Positions 16,188 through 23,507 are shown, counted from the stretch's first letter. The stretch: 33,610 nucleotides of DNA from Gammaproteobacteria bacterium (GCA_016194665.1 JACQBD010000113.1:1-33610); one strand, 5' to 3'. Notes: generated from the sequence alone by a model not told the origin. Program-made: numbers and translations.

Positions 16188-16727
16188 TTACCTGATTATC
16201 GCTGCCGCCGGAAAATCCAATGCCGGACTAGCCACGTGATTAAAATAATTCGAGAACACGTTGAGCGCCACGTGCGCGATGATTTCGCCGATTTCTTCAT
16301 TCGACCAACCGTGCGCTTTCATTTTGGCAAAATCGTCATCGGCAATGAGTCCGCGATGTTGCAATAGCGTATCGACAAACTGTAAGGCCGCGGCATTCTT
16401 TGGATCTGGCGCTTGGCTTTTTTGTGTGGCGCTGAGTTCGTCTATCGACAAACCGAGCTTAGCGCCGCGAAACGTATGCGCTGACACGCAATAACCGCAG
16501 TCGTTAATAGCCGCCGTTAAAAGCGCGATGCGTTCGCGCATGGCGCTGTTCAACACGCCTTTCCCCAAAGCGCCGCGAAATGCCAGATAACCGTCGAGCG
16601 CCGCGGGCGATTGCGCCATGGAACTATACAAGTTGGGCACGCGCCCCAGCTGGGCTTTGGTGGTGTCGAGAAGTTCTTTAGCGCGGCCCACGGCGGTGGT
16701 GGGATCGATAGAAGCGATGCGAGTCAT
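16188..16727 (-). CDS. AhpD-like alkylhydroperoxidase / carboxymuconolactone decarboxylase family protein
   Basis: 179 residues from the ATG at 16727, which has AGGAGA upstream and follows the tetR stop by 4 bases. The AhpD-type active site is present: Cys77-Gly-Tyr-Cys80 with His84 (DCGYCVSAHTFRG), preceded by the acidic/basic MRERIALL helix. Such proteins reduce peroxides through the CxxC pair. A longer open frame to 16829 overlaps tetR and is rejected. The operon context with a TetR repressor points to inducible peroxide or electrophile defence. Confidence 0.9.
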   Translation of the reverse strand: MTRIASIDPTTAVGRAKELLDTTKAQLGRVPNLYSSMAQSPAALDGYLAFRGALGKGVLNSAMRERIALLTAAINDCGYCVSAHTFRGAKLGLSIDELSATQKSQAPDPKNAAALQFVDTLLQHRGLIADDDFAKMKAHGWSNEEIGEIIAHVALNVFSNYFNHVASPALDFPAAAIIR

Positions 16728-16731
16728 AAAA

Positions 16732-17322
16732 TTATTTCTCCTGAAGTTTGTATGTCGAAAGCAAAGTTGCCGCAACCTTTTTCGCCGCCTTGGCTGAGCC
16801 GGGTTTTCTTTCTCGCACGGCGGTAACAATCGCGCCGTCCATTAATAATAAAAACGCCTGGGCCAACGCTTCCGGCTTCTTCACGCCGGCTGCGGATAAT
16901 AATGCGCCCACTATTTGCTGAACCTTTTGTTTATGTTCGGCCGCGGCTTGATGCGCGACATGATCGCCATCGGCCATTTCCACCATGGTGTTAATGAAAG
17001 CGCAGCCACGGAATTCTTTACTCGAAAAACGTTCTGCCAGCGCATCGAATATCGCCAACGGACGGTCCTCGACCTTAGGCGCCAGCCGCGACAACGCCGC
17101 TTCAAACCAAGCGCGCCAGGCGGCATCGCGGCGTTTTAAAAACTCCAGCACCAGCAAATCCTTGGACTTGAAATGCTTGTAAAACGTCATCTTGGCGACG
17201 TCGGCTTCAGCAATGATGCTGTCGACGCCGACCGCGCGGATCCCGTTTCGATAAAACAAGCGGCTGGCGGTTTCGAGTATTCGATCGCGGGGGGTGAGCG
17301 AAATAGGCTTACGGGAAGTCAT
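16732..17322 (-). CDS. TetR family transcriptional regulator
   Basis: 196 residues. The N-terminal DNA-binding domain reads RDRILETASRLFYRNGIRAVGVD and ADVAKMTFYKHFKSKDLLV, the TetR helix-turn-helix. The C-terminal ligand domain has GCAFINTMVEM. I choose ATG 17322 over ATG 17331, because the latter overlaps the -10 box of the only good promoter. The predicted transcript start is at or next to 17322, so the mRNA may be leaderless. The palindromic operator lies inside that promoter, indicating autorepression of the whole three-gene operon. Confidence 0.88.
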   Translation of the reverse strand: MTSRKPISLTPRDRILETASRLFYRNGIRAVGVDSIIAEADVAKMTFYKHFKSKDLLVLEFLKRRDAAWRAWFEAALSRLAPKVEDRPLAIFDALAERFSSKEFRGCAFINTMVEMADGDHVAHQAAAEHKQKVQQIVGALLSAAGVKKPEALAQAFLLLMDGAIVTAVRERKPGSAKAAKKVAATLLSTYKLQEK

Positions 17323-17329
17323 GACAGGC

Positions 17330-17359
17330 ATGATACAGACAGGTCTGTATACTTGTCAA
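17330..17359 (-). promoter_or_regulatory. tetR operon promoter with TetR operator in the spacer
   Basis: On the minus strand, a perfect TTGACA (17354-17359), an 18-bp spacer and TATCAT (17330-17335). The spacer and -10 contain the palindrome ATACAGAC-AG-GTCTGTAT (17333-17350, 8+2+8, perfect), in the style of TetR-family AGAC..GTCT operators. Occupancy would block RNA polymerase directly. Confidence 0.8.
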
Positions 17360-17410
17360 ACCTGCAGCTGCCAGGAGTATTTAGCAATATCCCCTGGCAA
17401 TCAGAATCAT

Positions 17411-17446
17411 CCTGACACCACGCTGTCAGGAGCCGCGGTGTAGGCT
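17411..17446 (+). promoter_or_regulatory. Palindromic operator-promoter of the alkylation-repair cassette (site 1)
   Basis: CCTGACA-CCACGC-TGTCAGG (17411-17430), then AGCCG (17431-17435), five variable bases and TAGGCT (17441-17446) as a possible -10. The same arrangement recurs at 19539-19574 with a TAAGCT box at the identical offset. No TTGACA-like -35 lies at the right distance, so an activator bound at the palindrome is likely. The following START-like gene begins at 17480. Confidence 0.65.
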
Positions 17447-17479
17447 GGGCTTCTCGATCCACTACTTCTTTCAATAAAA

Positions 17480-17914
17480 ATGTGGCAAGCGCAATACATA
17501 ACGACAACCGATGTTCCGGCTGCTAACTTGTTCGCGACCATCGCTGACGTCGACAGCTGGAACAAATGGGACGTAGATCTTGAGTTCACACGCATGGACG
17601 GCGCAGCCCAAGTCGGCGCTGGTTTTATTCTCAAGCCGCGAGGCGGCCCGCGGATAAAAATATTTATCGAGGAATTTCAAACGCCAGCACGCTTCGTGGA
17701 TGTGGCACAGCTGCCGCTGGCCAAAATGCGCACCGTTCACGAATTTATTCAATCAGGCCGGCGAACCACTATCCGCGTTACTATCCAAACCTGGGGACCA
17801 CTCGGATTTTTTTGGCGCAAAATCGTCGCTGAAAAACAAATTCGATCCGCGGCCGCGCAAACCGCGGCGTTCGTCGCTTACGCGCGCGAGCGCTTTCAAC
17901 ACGGTGACGTATAA
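17480..17914 (+). CDS. SRPBCC (START-like) family protein, cytosolic
   Basis: 144 residues without a signal peptide. The SRPBCC opening is typical: beta strand, then VPAANLFATIADVDSWNKWDVD. The protein ends with a long amphipathic helix rich in Ala. The fold binds hydrophobic ligands; no ligand or enzyme activity can be assigned. It is the first gene after operator site 1 and is followed by two DNA-repair genes. No clear ribosome site precedes the ATG. It is not closely similar to the secreted SRPBCC protein at 4936-5502. Confidence 0.8.
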   Translation: MWQAQYITTTDVPAANLFATIADVDSWNKWDVDLEFTRMDGAAQVGAGFILKPRGGPRIKIFIEEFQTPARFVDVAQLPLAKMRTVHEFIQSGRRTTIRVTIQTWGPLGFFWRKIVAEKQIRSAAAQTAAFVAYARERFQHGDV

Positions 17915-17954
17915 ATTAGGCTATTGTCCGCCTCCAGCGAAAGATTCTTACTCC

Positions 17955-18677
17955 ATGCCCACTAACCATACGCAAACGCTGGCCGCGCTGCGCCGGTCCT
18001 TGAAACACAGCGCCAACCCGCGGCGCGCTCAACTGCATCGGCGCTTTTTTAAAACCGGCGCCGGTGATTACGCCGCTGGCGACCGGTTTCTCGGCATCAC
18101 CGTTCCAACGCTGCGCACGCTGGTTAAACAATACCGTGACTTGTCCTTGCATGACGTGAACGCTTTGTTGCGTTCTCCCTGGCATGAACAACGCTTGCTG
18201 GCTTTGCTGATTTTGGTAGACCAATATCGACGCGGCGATGCTAGTTTGCGGCGGCGCATTCACCGTAAATATTTGCGCAACGTGCGCCATATCAACAACT
18301 GGGATTTGGTGGACAGCTCGGCGGAACACATCGTCGGCGGTTTTTTGGCGGATCAGGATAAACGCCTGCTATGGCGGCTAGCGCGCTCGGCGAATCTGTG
18401 GGAACGACGCATCGCCGTGCTCGCTACGTTCCATTTTATCCGGCGCGGACGCTTCGCCGAAACACTGAAGCTCGCCGCTAGCTTGTTGCGCGACGAGCAC
18501 GATCTGATTCACAAAGCGGTCGGCTGGATGCTGCGCGAAGTCGGCAAGCGTGACCGTGCATGCTTGGAAGGTTTTCTTACTCGGCATCGTGATCGCATGC
18601 CGCGCACCATGTTGCGCTATGCCATTGAACATTTTCCGAAGCCGCAGCGGCAACGGTATCTTCAAAGGACAGCCTAA
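17955..18677 (+). CDS. DNA alkylation repair protein (AlkD-like, HEAT-like repeats)
   Basis: 240 residues built of AlkD/HEAT-like helical pairs. AlkD enzymes excise bulky or positively charged alkylpurines without base flipping. The residues of the B. cereus AlkD active cleft have equivalents here: Trp116 and Asp120 in NNWDLVD, Arg152 in WERRIAV, and Trp191 in KAVGWMLREVG. I start at ATG 17955; the frame is open further upstream to 17700, but that stretch overlaps the preceding gene. The next gene encodes a second alkylbase glycosylase, 16 bp downstream. Confidence 0.92.
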   Translation: MPTNHTQTLAALRRSLKHSANPRRAQLHRRFFKTGAGDYAAGDRFLGITVPTLRTLVKQYRDLSLHDVNALLRSPWHEQRLLALLILVDQYRRGDASLRRRIHRKYLRNVRHINNWDLVDSSAEHIVGGFLADQDKRLLWRLARSANLWERRIAVLATFHFIRRGRFAETLKLAASLLRDEHDLIHKAVGWMLREVGKRDRACLEGFLTRHRDRMPRTMLRYAIEHFPKPQRQRYLQRTA

Positions 18678-18693
18678 ACTGCCAGCGTTAACC

Positions 18694-19533
18694 ATGATAT
18701 CAACAACTAAAGCTTGCGAATTAGGCGGCCTTAAGAATATCGGCATCCACACCGCGCGCTGGTTGCATACAATCGGCATTCACACTAAAAAAGATATGCA
18801 GCGGTTCGATCCGCTAAACGCCTATCGAATTCTCAAAGCTCAGGGCTATCCGGTGAATCTTAACTTCGTTTATGCCTGGCACGGCGCGTTGCGCGACGTG
18901 CATTGGAATAAATTGCCGGCGGCGCTCAAGACCGAATTGCGCGCGGCGCTGGCGGACGCCGTGAAACCGCGCTGCCCATGGGCCGGCAACGATCCGCTTT
19001 ACCGGCGCTATCACGACCAAGAATGGGGCGTACCGGTGCACGACGACCGGCGCCTGTTCGAGTTTCTGATTTTGGAAGGCGCGCAGGCGGGGTTGAGTTG
19101 GATCACGATTCTGCGCAAGCGCGAGAATTATCGCGCCGCGTTCGACGGCTTCGATCCGCGCCGCGTGGCGCGTTACGACGCCGCGAAAATCAAACGGCTC
19201 ATGCGCGATCCCGGCATCGTGCGCAACCGCCTCAAGATCGAATCCGCTGTGAGCAACGCGCGCGCGTTTCTGGCGGTGCAAAAAGAATTCGGCAGTTTCG
19301 ATAAATATATCTGGCGCTTCGTCGACGGCCGACCGATCGTCAATCGTTGGGCGTCGTTGAAAAATGTGCCGGCGCGCACCGCCTTATCCGACGCCGTGAG
19401 CGCCGATCTCAAAAAACGCGGCTTCCGCTTCGTCGGTTCGACCATCGTCTACGCGCACCTGCAAGCGACCGGCATCGTGAACGATCACGTCGTTTCCTGC
19501 TTTCGCCACCGCGCCTGCGCGCGCGGTGCGTAA
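18694..19533 (+). CDS. TfoX C-terminal domain fused to 3-methyladenine DNA glycosylase I (Tag)
   Basis: 279 residues. Residues 8-85 form a TfoX_C-type helix-hairpin-helix module (LGGLKNIGIHTARWLHTIGI, then DPLNAYRILKAQGYPVNLNFVYA). From about residue 93 the protein is a complete Tag. Zinc ligands Cys94, His107, His265 and Cys269 have the same spacing as Cys4, His17, His175 and Cys179 of E. coli Tag. Glu128 matches catalytic Glu38, and LSWITIL is conserved. Tag removes 3-methyladenine from DNA. The added HhH-like module might contribute DNA binding, but this is inference. The start is ATG 18694, after the AlkD-like gene. A hairpin operator follows 5 bp after the stop. Confidence 0.9.
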   Translation: MISTTKACELGGLKNIGIHTARWLHTIGIHTKKDMQRFDPLNAYRILKAQGYPVNLNFVYAWHGALRDVHWNKLPAALKTELRAALADAVKPRCPWAGNDPLYRRYHDQEWGVPVHDDRRLFEFLILEGAQAGLSWITILRKRENYRAAFDGFDPRRVARYDAAKIKRLMRDPGIVRNRLKIESAVSNARAFLAVQKEFGSFDKYIWRFVDGRPIVNRWASLKNVPARTALSDAVSADLKKRGFRFVGSTIVYAHLQATGIVNDHVVSCFRHRACARGA

Positions 19534-19538
19534 TCATT

Positions 19539-19574
19539 CCTGACACCATGCTGTCAGGAGCCGTGCGTTAAGCT
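19539..19574 (+). promoter_or_regulatory. Palindromic operator-promoter of the WYL-regulator gene group (site 2)
   Basis: CCTGACA-CCATGC-TGTCAGG (19539-19558), AGCCG, five bases, then TAAGCT (19569-19574). It differs from site 1 by one base across the first 25. It reads toward the gene group 19771-22060, which includes the WYL regulator. Being just after the tag stop, it could also act as a weak terminator hairpin. Confidence 0.6.
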
Positions 19575-19604
19575 CTAACTAGAACTTGCCTCAAAAAAGA
19601 TAAA

Positions 19605-19673
19605 TGTAGGGTGGGCACCGCCCACCGCCATATCGTCAGTTAAGCCGCGTTGGTGGGCGATGCCCACCCTACA
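19605..19673. repeat. Inverted pair of GTGGGC hairpin repeats
   Basis: Left copy 19605-19627 (TGTAGG, then GGTGGGC-ACC-GCCCACC) and right copy 19652-19673 (GGTGGGC-GAT-GCCCACC, then CTACA) are near-perfect inverted copies separated by about 24 bp. Each copy is also a hairpin with a 7-bp stem and a 3-base loop. This TGTAGGGTGGGC motif is a widespread intergenic repeat in bacteria. It lies between operator site 2 and the first gene of the group, so it may shape the leader RNA. Confidence 0.8.
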
Positions 19674-19770
19674 AACAATAAGCCGTTGCGTCTTCGACAG
19701 ACTCAAACCGAACGGCGAGTCGCAGGACTCAGGACGAGAAATTAATCAGAAGCTCCTTAGGAGAATTGAA

Positions 19771-20109
19771 ATGAATAAGACCAATCGCGTATGCATCGAA
19801 TTCGTAAGCTTTCGTTTGAAGAAAGACGTTGAGGTGGAGGCCTTCCTCGCCGCCTCGCGTCGTTTCGATAGCGAATTCCTGAAAAACGAACCCGGCTTTA
19901 TCGAAAGGCGGCTGCTGCGCATGGACGTGGACGCCGACGGTTCCATCTGGGCGGATCTGGCGCTGTGGGAAAATGTGGCCGCGGCCAAGCGCGTCGAGGC
20001 GAAATTCATGCACGACCCGGTGAGCGCCGCGTACGGTTCCTGCATCGACGCGAATAGTGTCAGAATGGAGCACTTTTCCGAACTCAGCGTGTTTGCGCAT
20101 AACACATAA
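19771..20109 (+). CDS. Putative dimeric alpha/beta-barrel protein (antibiotic-biosynthesis-monooxygenase-like)
   Basis: 112 residues from the ATG at 19771, which has AGGAGA 6 bases upstream; an open frame to 19660 is ignored because it runs into the repeat region. The pattern fits a ferredoxin-like ABM/stress-responsive barrel: strand CIEFVSFRL, helix VEAFLAASRRFDSEFLKNEPGF, strand ERRLLRMDV, strand WADLALWENVAAAKR. No catalytic residue can be assigned, so the family call is tentative. A small membrane protein gene follows 28 bp downstream. Confidence 0.65.
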   Translation: MNKTNRVCIEFVSFRLKKDVEVEAFLAASRRFDSEFLKNEPGFIERRLLRMDVDADGSIWADLALWENVAAAKRVEAKFMHDPVSAAYGSCIDANSVRMEHFSELSVFAHNT

Positions 20110-20137
20110 CATCATCATCTCAACATAAGGAGGAGAC

Positions 20138-20551
20138 ATGGATATCAAACGCTGGTCCTTGGCGACATTGGCCGCTTTCGTCGTGCTGTTCGTTCTGGAG
20201 TTCATTGTCAACGACGTGCTGTTAAAAGATCTATACGTGCAAACCGCCGCGCTGTGGCGCCCGGCGCCGGAAATGCAGCGGATGATTTGGCTGTTCTGGC
20301 TGGCGTATGCGATCTCCGCCGCGGTGTTCACGCTGATCTATGCGCAAGGTTACGAAAAACTCAAAGCCGGCGCAGCCCAAGGCGCGCGCTATGGTTTGTA
20401 CATGGGCGTGTTCCTAGCGGCGAATTTCTGCCTCACTCTTTACACGGTGCTGCCGATCCCAGGCGTGCTCGCGGTCTACTGGTTCTGCGCCGGCGTCGTC
20501 GAATACGTCCTCATGGGCGCTACGGTCGGCTGGATTTATCGGAAAAAATAA
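20138..20551 (+). CDS. Four-helix membrane protein of unknown function
   Basis: 137 residues with four hydrophobic segments, near 7-27, 48-68, 84-104 and 108-130. A charged loop follows the second helix (YEKLKAGAAQG). It has an excellent AAGGAGGAG ribosome site. It resembles small DUF1761-type membrane proteins in layout, but I cannot assign a family with confidence. It sits between the barrel protein and the WYL regulator in a co-directional group. Confidence 0.75.
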   Translation: MDIKRWSLATLAAFVVLFVLEFIVNDVLLKDLYVQTAALWRPAPEMQRMIWLFWLAYAISAAVFTLIYAQGYEKLKAGAAQGARYGLYMGVFLAANFCLTLYTVLPIPGVLAVYWFCAGVVEYVLMGATVGWIYRKK

Positions 20552-20590
20552 GCGCCCGGCACATTCAGCCAACAGCCCGCTACTCCGCGC

Positions 20591-21292
20591 ATGCGCCGCG
20601 CCGATCGTTTGTTTCAAATTCTGCTGCTGCTGGGGCACGGCAAAGTGACGACCGCGCAACGCCTGGCGACGGCGCTGGAGATTTCCGAGCGCACGGTGTA
20701 TCGCGATATTCAAGACCTGATGGCTTGCGGCGTGCCGATCGACGGCGAAGCCGGCGTCGGTTACATTCTGCGCAGCGGTTATCAGATACCGCCGTTGATG
20801 TTCACCGCGGAAGAATTGGAAGCGCTGACGCTTGGCACACGTGTGGTACAGAGTTGGGCCGACAAAAGCTTAGGGCTGGCCGCGGACAACGCGCTCGCCA
20901 AAATCGAAGCGGCGCTGCCGCCGCGGCTTAAAAAAAATACCGTCGAGCAACGCCTGTTCGTGCCGGATTTCCACGTGCCGCCGGCGGTCACCGCCGCCAT
21001 GGCGACGCTGCGCGGCGCGCTCCACGCGCAACGTAAAGTCGGCTTCGGCTACACGCGCGCCGACGGCGCGCCATCCGCACGCCAGGTGCGTCCGCTCGGG
21101 CTGTTTTACTGGGGCGGTAAATGGACCTTGGGAGCGTGGTGCGAACTGCGCCATGACTTTCGCGATTTTCGTTTGGATCGCATGCATGACGTGCAGTCCT
21201 TAGTCGAAAACTTCAGACCTGAACCGGGCAAGACGCTGCAAGATTATTTACGGCGTGTTTGTGAAAATACGCCGCCGGACCAGGCCACCTGA
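20591..21292 (+). CDS. WYL-domain (YafY-type) transcriptional regulator
   Basis: 233 residues. An N-terminal HTH_11 domain starts at the first residues: RADRLFQILLLLGHGKVTTAQRLA, EISERTVYRDIQDLM and GVGYILRSGY. A central region (PLMFTAEELEALTLGTRVV) leads to a WYL-type domain around 125-210 (RKVGFGYTRADG, VRPLGLFYWGGKWTLGAWCELR, FRLDRM). WYL regulators sense small ligands or nucleic acids and often control DNA-damage or defence genes. It lies in the group downstream of operator site 2, and an equal site precedes the alkylation-repair cassette. That it binds these sites is the main inference of this annotation. Confidence 0.9.
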   Translation: MRRADRLFQILLLLGHGKVTTAQRLATALEISERTVYRDIQDLMACGVPIDGEAGVGYILRSGYQIPPLMFTAEELEALTLGTRVVQSWADKSLGLAADNALAKIEAALPPRLKKNTVEQRLFVPDFHVPPAVTAAMATLRGALHAQRKVGFGYTRADGAPSARQVRPLGLFYWGGKWTLGAWCELRHDFRDFRLDRMHDVQSLVENFRPEPGKTLQDYLRRVCENTPPDQAT

Positions 21293-21355
21293 AAACACTT
21301 TACAATGGCGCGTGGAACGCGCCCAACATTAACTAAAAATAACGGAGACGCCAAG

Positions 21356-22060
21356 ATGATTACGCTTTATCAATTCCCGCCGGTATGGGGCCTGCCCAAC
21401 GGCAGTCCGTTTTGCATGAAGGTCGAAACTTATCTGCGCATGACCGGCCTGCCCTATCAATTCGCGTCGAACGCGGATATTCGCAAAGCACCGAAAGGAA
21501 AATTTCCCGTCATCGAGGATAACGGCAAAATCATTCCGGACTCCGGATTTATTCTCGAATACTTGCAACAAACCTACGGCGACAAGTTGGACGCCCATCT
21601 CGCGCCCGCGGAACGGGCGGTGGCGCTGGCCATGCGCCGCTTGCTGGAAGAAAATTTATACTGGAGCATGCTGTATGCGCGTTGGGGCGTGGAAGAAAAC
21701 TGGCGCGTCACGCGCGCCGCCTACTTTAATTTTATACCGGCGCTTATCCGGCCCTGGATCACCGGGATGATCCGTAAAAAAGTACTTAAAGCCATGCACG
21801 GCCATGGCATGGGCCGGCACACGCCGCAAGAAATTTATCATATCGGCAAAACCGACATCAGCGCGCTGGCGAATTTCCTCGGCGATAAAGCGTTCTTCAT
21901 GGGCACGCAGCCGACTTCGCTCGACGCCGCTGCTTACGCTTTCTTGGCCAATCTTTTGTGGGCGCCGACGCATTCGCCGCTCAAGGCGCACGCCGAATCG
22001 CTGCCCAATCTCGCGGCTTATTGCGCGCGTATAAAGGCGCGTTATTGGCCAAGTACATAG
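21356..22060 (+). CDS. Glutathione S-transferase family protein (Fax/metaxin-like)
   Basis: 234 residues from the ATG at 21356 (GGAG nearby); an upstream frame from 21305 is less likely. The N-terminal domain MITLYQFPPVWGLPNGSPFCMKVETYL, GKFPVIEDNGKIIPDSGFILEYLQ is GST/thioredoxin-like, without the Cys10 of the beta class; the Ser/Cys near residues 16-19 may be the active site. The C-terminal half contains GDKAFFMGTQPTSLDAAAYAFLANLL. It resembles the failed-axon-connection type of GST. Possibly transcribed with the WYL regulator, 63 bp upstream, with TACAAT at 21301-21306 as a possible own -10. Confidence 0.88.
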   Translation: MITLYQFPPVWGLPNGSPFCMKVETYLRMTGLPYQFASNADIRKAPKGKFPVIEDNGKIIPDSGFILEYLQQTYGDKLDAHLAPAERAVALAMRRLLEENLYWSMLYARWGVEENWRVTRAAYFNFIPALIRPWITGMIRKKVLKAMHGHGMGRHTPQEIYHIGKTDISALANFLGDKAFFMGTQPTSLDAAAYAFLANLLWAPTHSPLKAHAESLPNLAAYCARIKARYWPST

Positions 22061-22067
22061 GCGTAAA

Positions 22068-23507
22068 TCAATCAGTCGTCAGCGCCGCGCGCATTGCTGA
22101 ATGCCAATGCCGATAACGGTCGTCGAGTTTACGATTCGCGCGCGGCTGAAATTGTTCGACGGCTTGCGCTTCCCATTCTGGCGGTGCGGCTGCCAATAGA
22201 TACGCCGTGCCGCGCGCCGTGGCTTCGTGTTCTGCCGCTCGCTCTACCGGTGCGCCGTTTAAATCCGCTAAGCGTTGACATAAACCGTCGTAACGCGCGA
22301 GGCCGCCGCTGATAAAAATCCCTGTCATGCGCGGCGAAATTTTTTGCATCAGCTCAAAGTTGGTGTGTAATAAAAAAACTATGGACTCCACCACTGCCAC
22401 CGCTCTTTCCCATGCGTCGCCTGCGCCGACCAAACGTGAAGTGAATTGCGCCTTCCAAAACGGCGCGCCCAGACCCGCGACGCCATTGAGAAACAGCGGC
22501 ACGTCGTCAGCGCGCGCCAACCACTGTGGCAATAGTCTCTCGATGTTTTGCAAACCCCATGCTTGTTCCGCCCATTTCAGCGCCGCGCCGGCGCCGTTCA
22601 CCGTGCCTTCCAAAACGTAGACCGAACGTTCGGCATCTCGATAAACGACGCCGCTGAGTAATCCCGCCGCCTGTGCGGGCTGCGCGAAAACACGCTGGAT
22701 AAAAGCACCGGTACCTATATTGATGTAAGCAAGTTGCAGCCGCGGCGCGCCGAGAGTGAACAAAGCCGCCGACTGATCGCCGGTCATGATAGTTAATGGG
22801 ATGCGCCGCTGGTTGACGCTGAGCATGCCGTAGTCATAACGGGTAGGCACGCAGGCCGGAAGTATTTCCACGGCGATGCCGAAAAGTTTCAGCAACTCGG
22901 CATCCCATTCGCCGCGCTCAAGGTTGTACAACAAACTGCGCGCGGCATTGGCTGGGTCAACGAGCAGTGGTTTTTCATCCAGCAAGCGAAACAATAGAAA
23001 ACTAGCGAGCGGGCCGATGGCTAAACGTTGGGCGTGGTAAGCCGCTGTCACCGCCGGCAGATGATCCAAACACCAACGCATTTTCGATGCGCCATAATGC
23101 GCCGACAGCCGCAGGCCGGTGCGTTGTTGGATGTCAGCGGCTTGCGGAGAAAACTGCTCAAGCCACTTATGCGCGCGTCGGTCTTGCCAACTGATCGCGG
23201 GCGACAGCGCCACGCCGGTAAATTTATCCCAACAGACAATACTGGAACGCTGCGTCGCGATCCCTGCGCTGACGATGCGTTGCGCATCGTCGCCGAGCGA
23301 CGTCAACGTTTGCGTGATCGCGGTTTGCAAAGAGCTCACCAGCTCTTGCGGATCGTGCTCGACCCAATCCGGCTGCGGGAAACGGGTGGCGACTGCGCAA
23401 ACCGAACTGGCGCGTAACCCGCCGCGCGTATCGAACACCAGCGCGCGGCTGGCGTGCCCGCCTTGGTCGATGCAAAGATAAAGAGGCTCGGTTATTGCCG
23501 CGGCCAT
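22068..23507 (-). CDS. FGGY family carbohydrate kinase (glycerol-kinase-like)
   Basis: 479 residues with the FGGY fold: YLCIDQGGHASRALVFD phosphate loop, WVEHDPQEL, ISWQDRRAHKW, GDQSAALF with catalytic Asp244, NIGTGAF and a C-terminal ISGGLARYDGLCQRLADL. It aligns best by eye with glycerol kinase. Of the four glycerol-contacting residues of E. coli GlpK, Arg83 and Asp245 are kept (Arg87, Asp244), but Glu84 is Ser88 and Tyr135 is His137. The substrate may therefore not be glycerol. The ATG follows the cysQ stop without a gap (TAAATG), so it is the last gene of a nudE - cysQ - kinase operon. Confidence 0.88.
   Translation of the reverse strand: MAAAITEPLYLCIDQGGHASRALVFDTRGGLRASSVCAVATRFPQPDWVEHDPQELVSSLQTAITQTLTSLGDDAQRIVSAGIATQRSSIVCWDKFTGVALSPAISWQDRRAHKWLEQFSPQAADIQQRTGLRLSAHYGASKMRWCLDHLPAVTAAYHAQRLAIGPLASFLLFRLLDEKPLLVDPANAARSLLYNLERGEWDAELLKLFGIAVEILPACVPTRYDYGMLSVNQRRIPLTIMTGDQSAALFTLGAPRLQLAYINIGTGAFIQRVFAQPAQAAGLLSGVVYRDAERSVYVLEGTVNGAGAALKWAEQAWGLQNIERLLPQWLARADDVPLFLNGVAGLGAPFWKAQFTSRLVGAGDAWERAVAVVESIVFLLHTNFELMQKISPRMTGIFISGGLARYDGLCQRLADLNGAPVERAAEHEATARGTAYLLAAAPPEWEAQAVEQFQPRANRKLDDRYRHWHSAMRAALTTD

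Noticed and set aside
16728-16829. N-terminal extension of the AhpD-like protein
   Set aside because: It overlaps the tetR coding end, and a clear AGGAGA-ATG lies at 16727.
17369-17399. Inverted repeat TGCCAGG / CCTGGCA between tetR and operator site 1
   Set aside because: Arms of 7 bp with a 17-base spacer, lying upstream of both promoters; too weak to call a site without conservation data.
17700-17954. N-terminal extension of the AlkD-like protein
   Set aside because: It overlaps the START-like gene in another frame and has no similarity to the AlkD fold.
17411-19563. The two 25-base CCTGACA...AGCCG repeats as ends of a mobile element
   Set aside because: They are direct, not inverted, each carries a conserved promoter-like box at the same offset, and no transposase or integrase lies between them. 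Operators explain them better.
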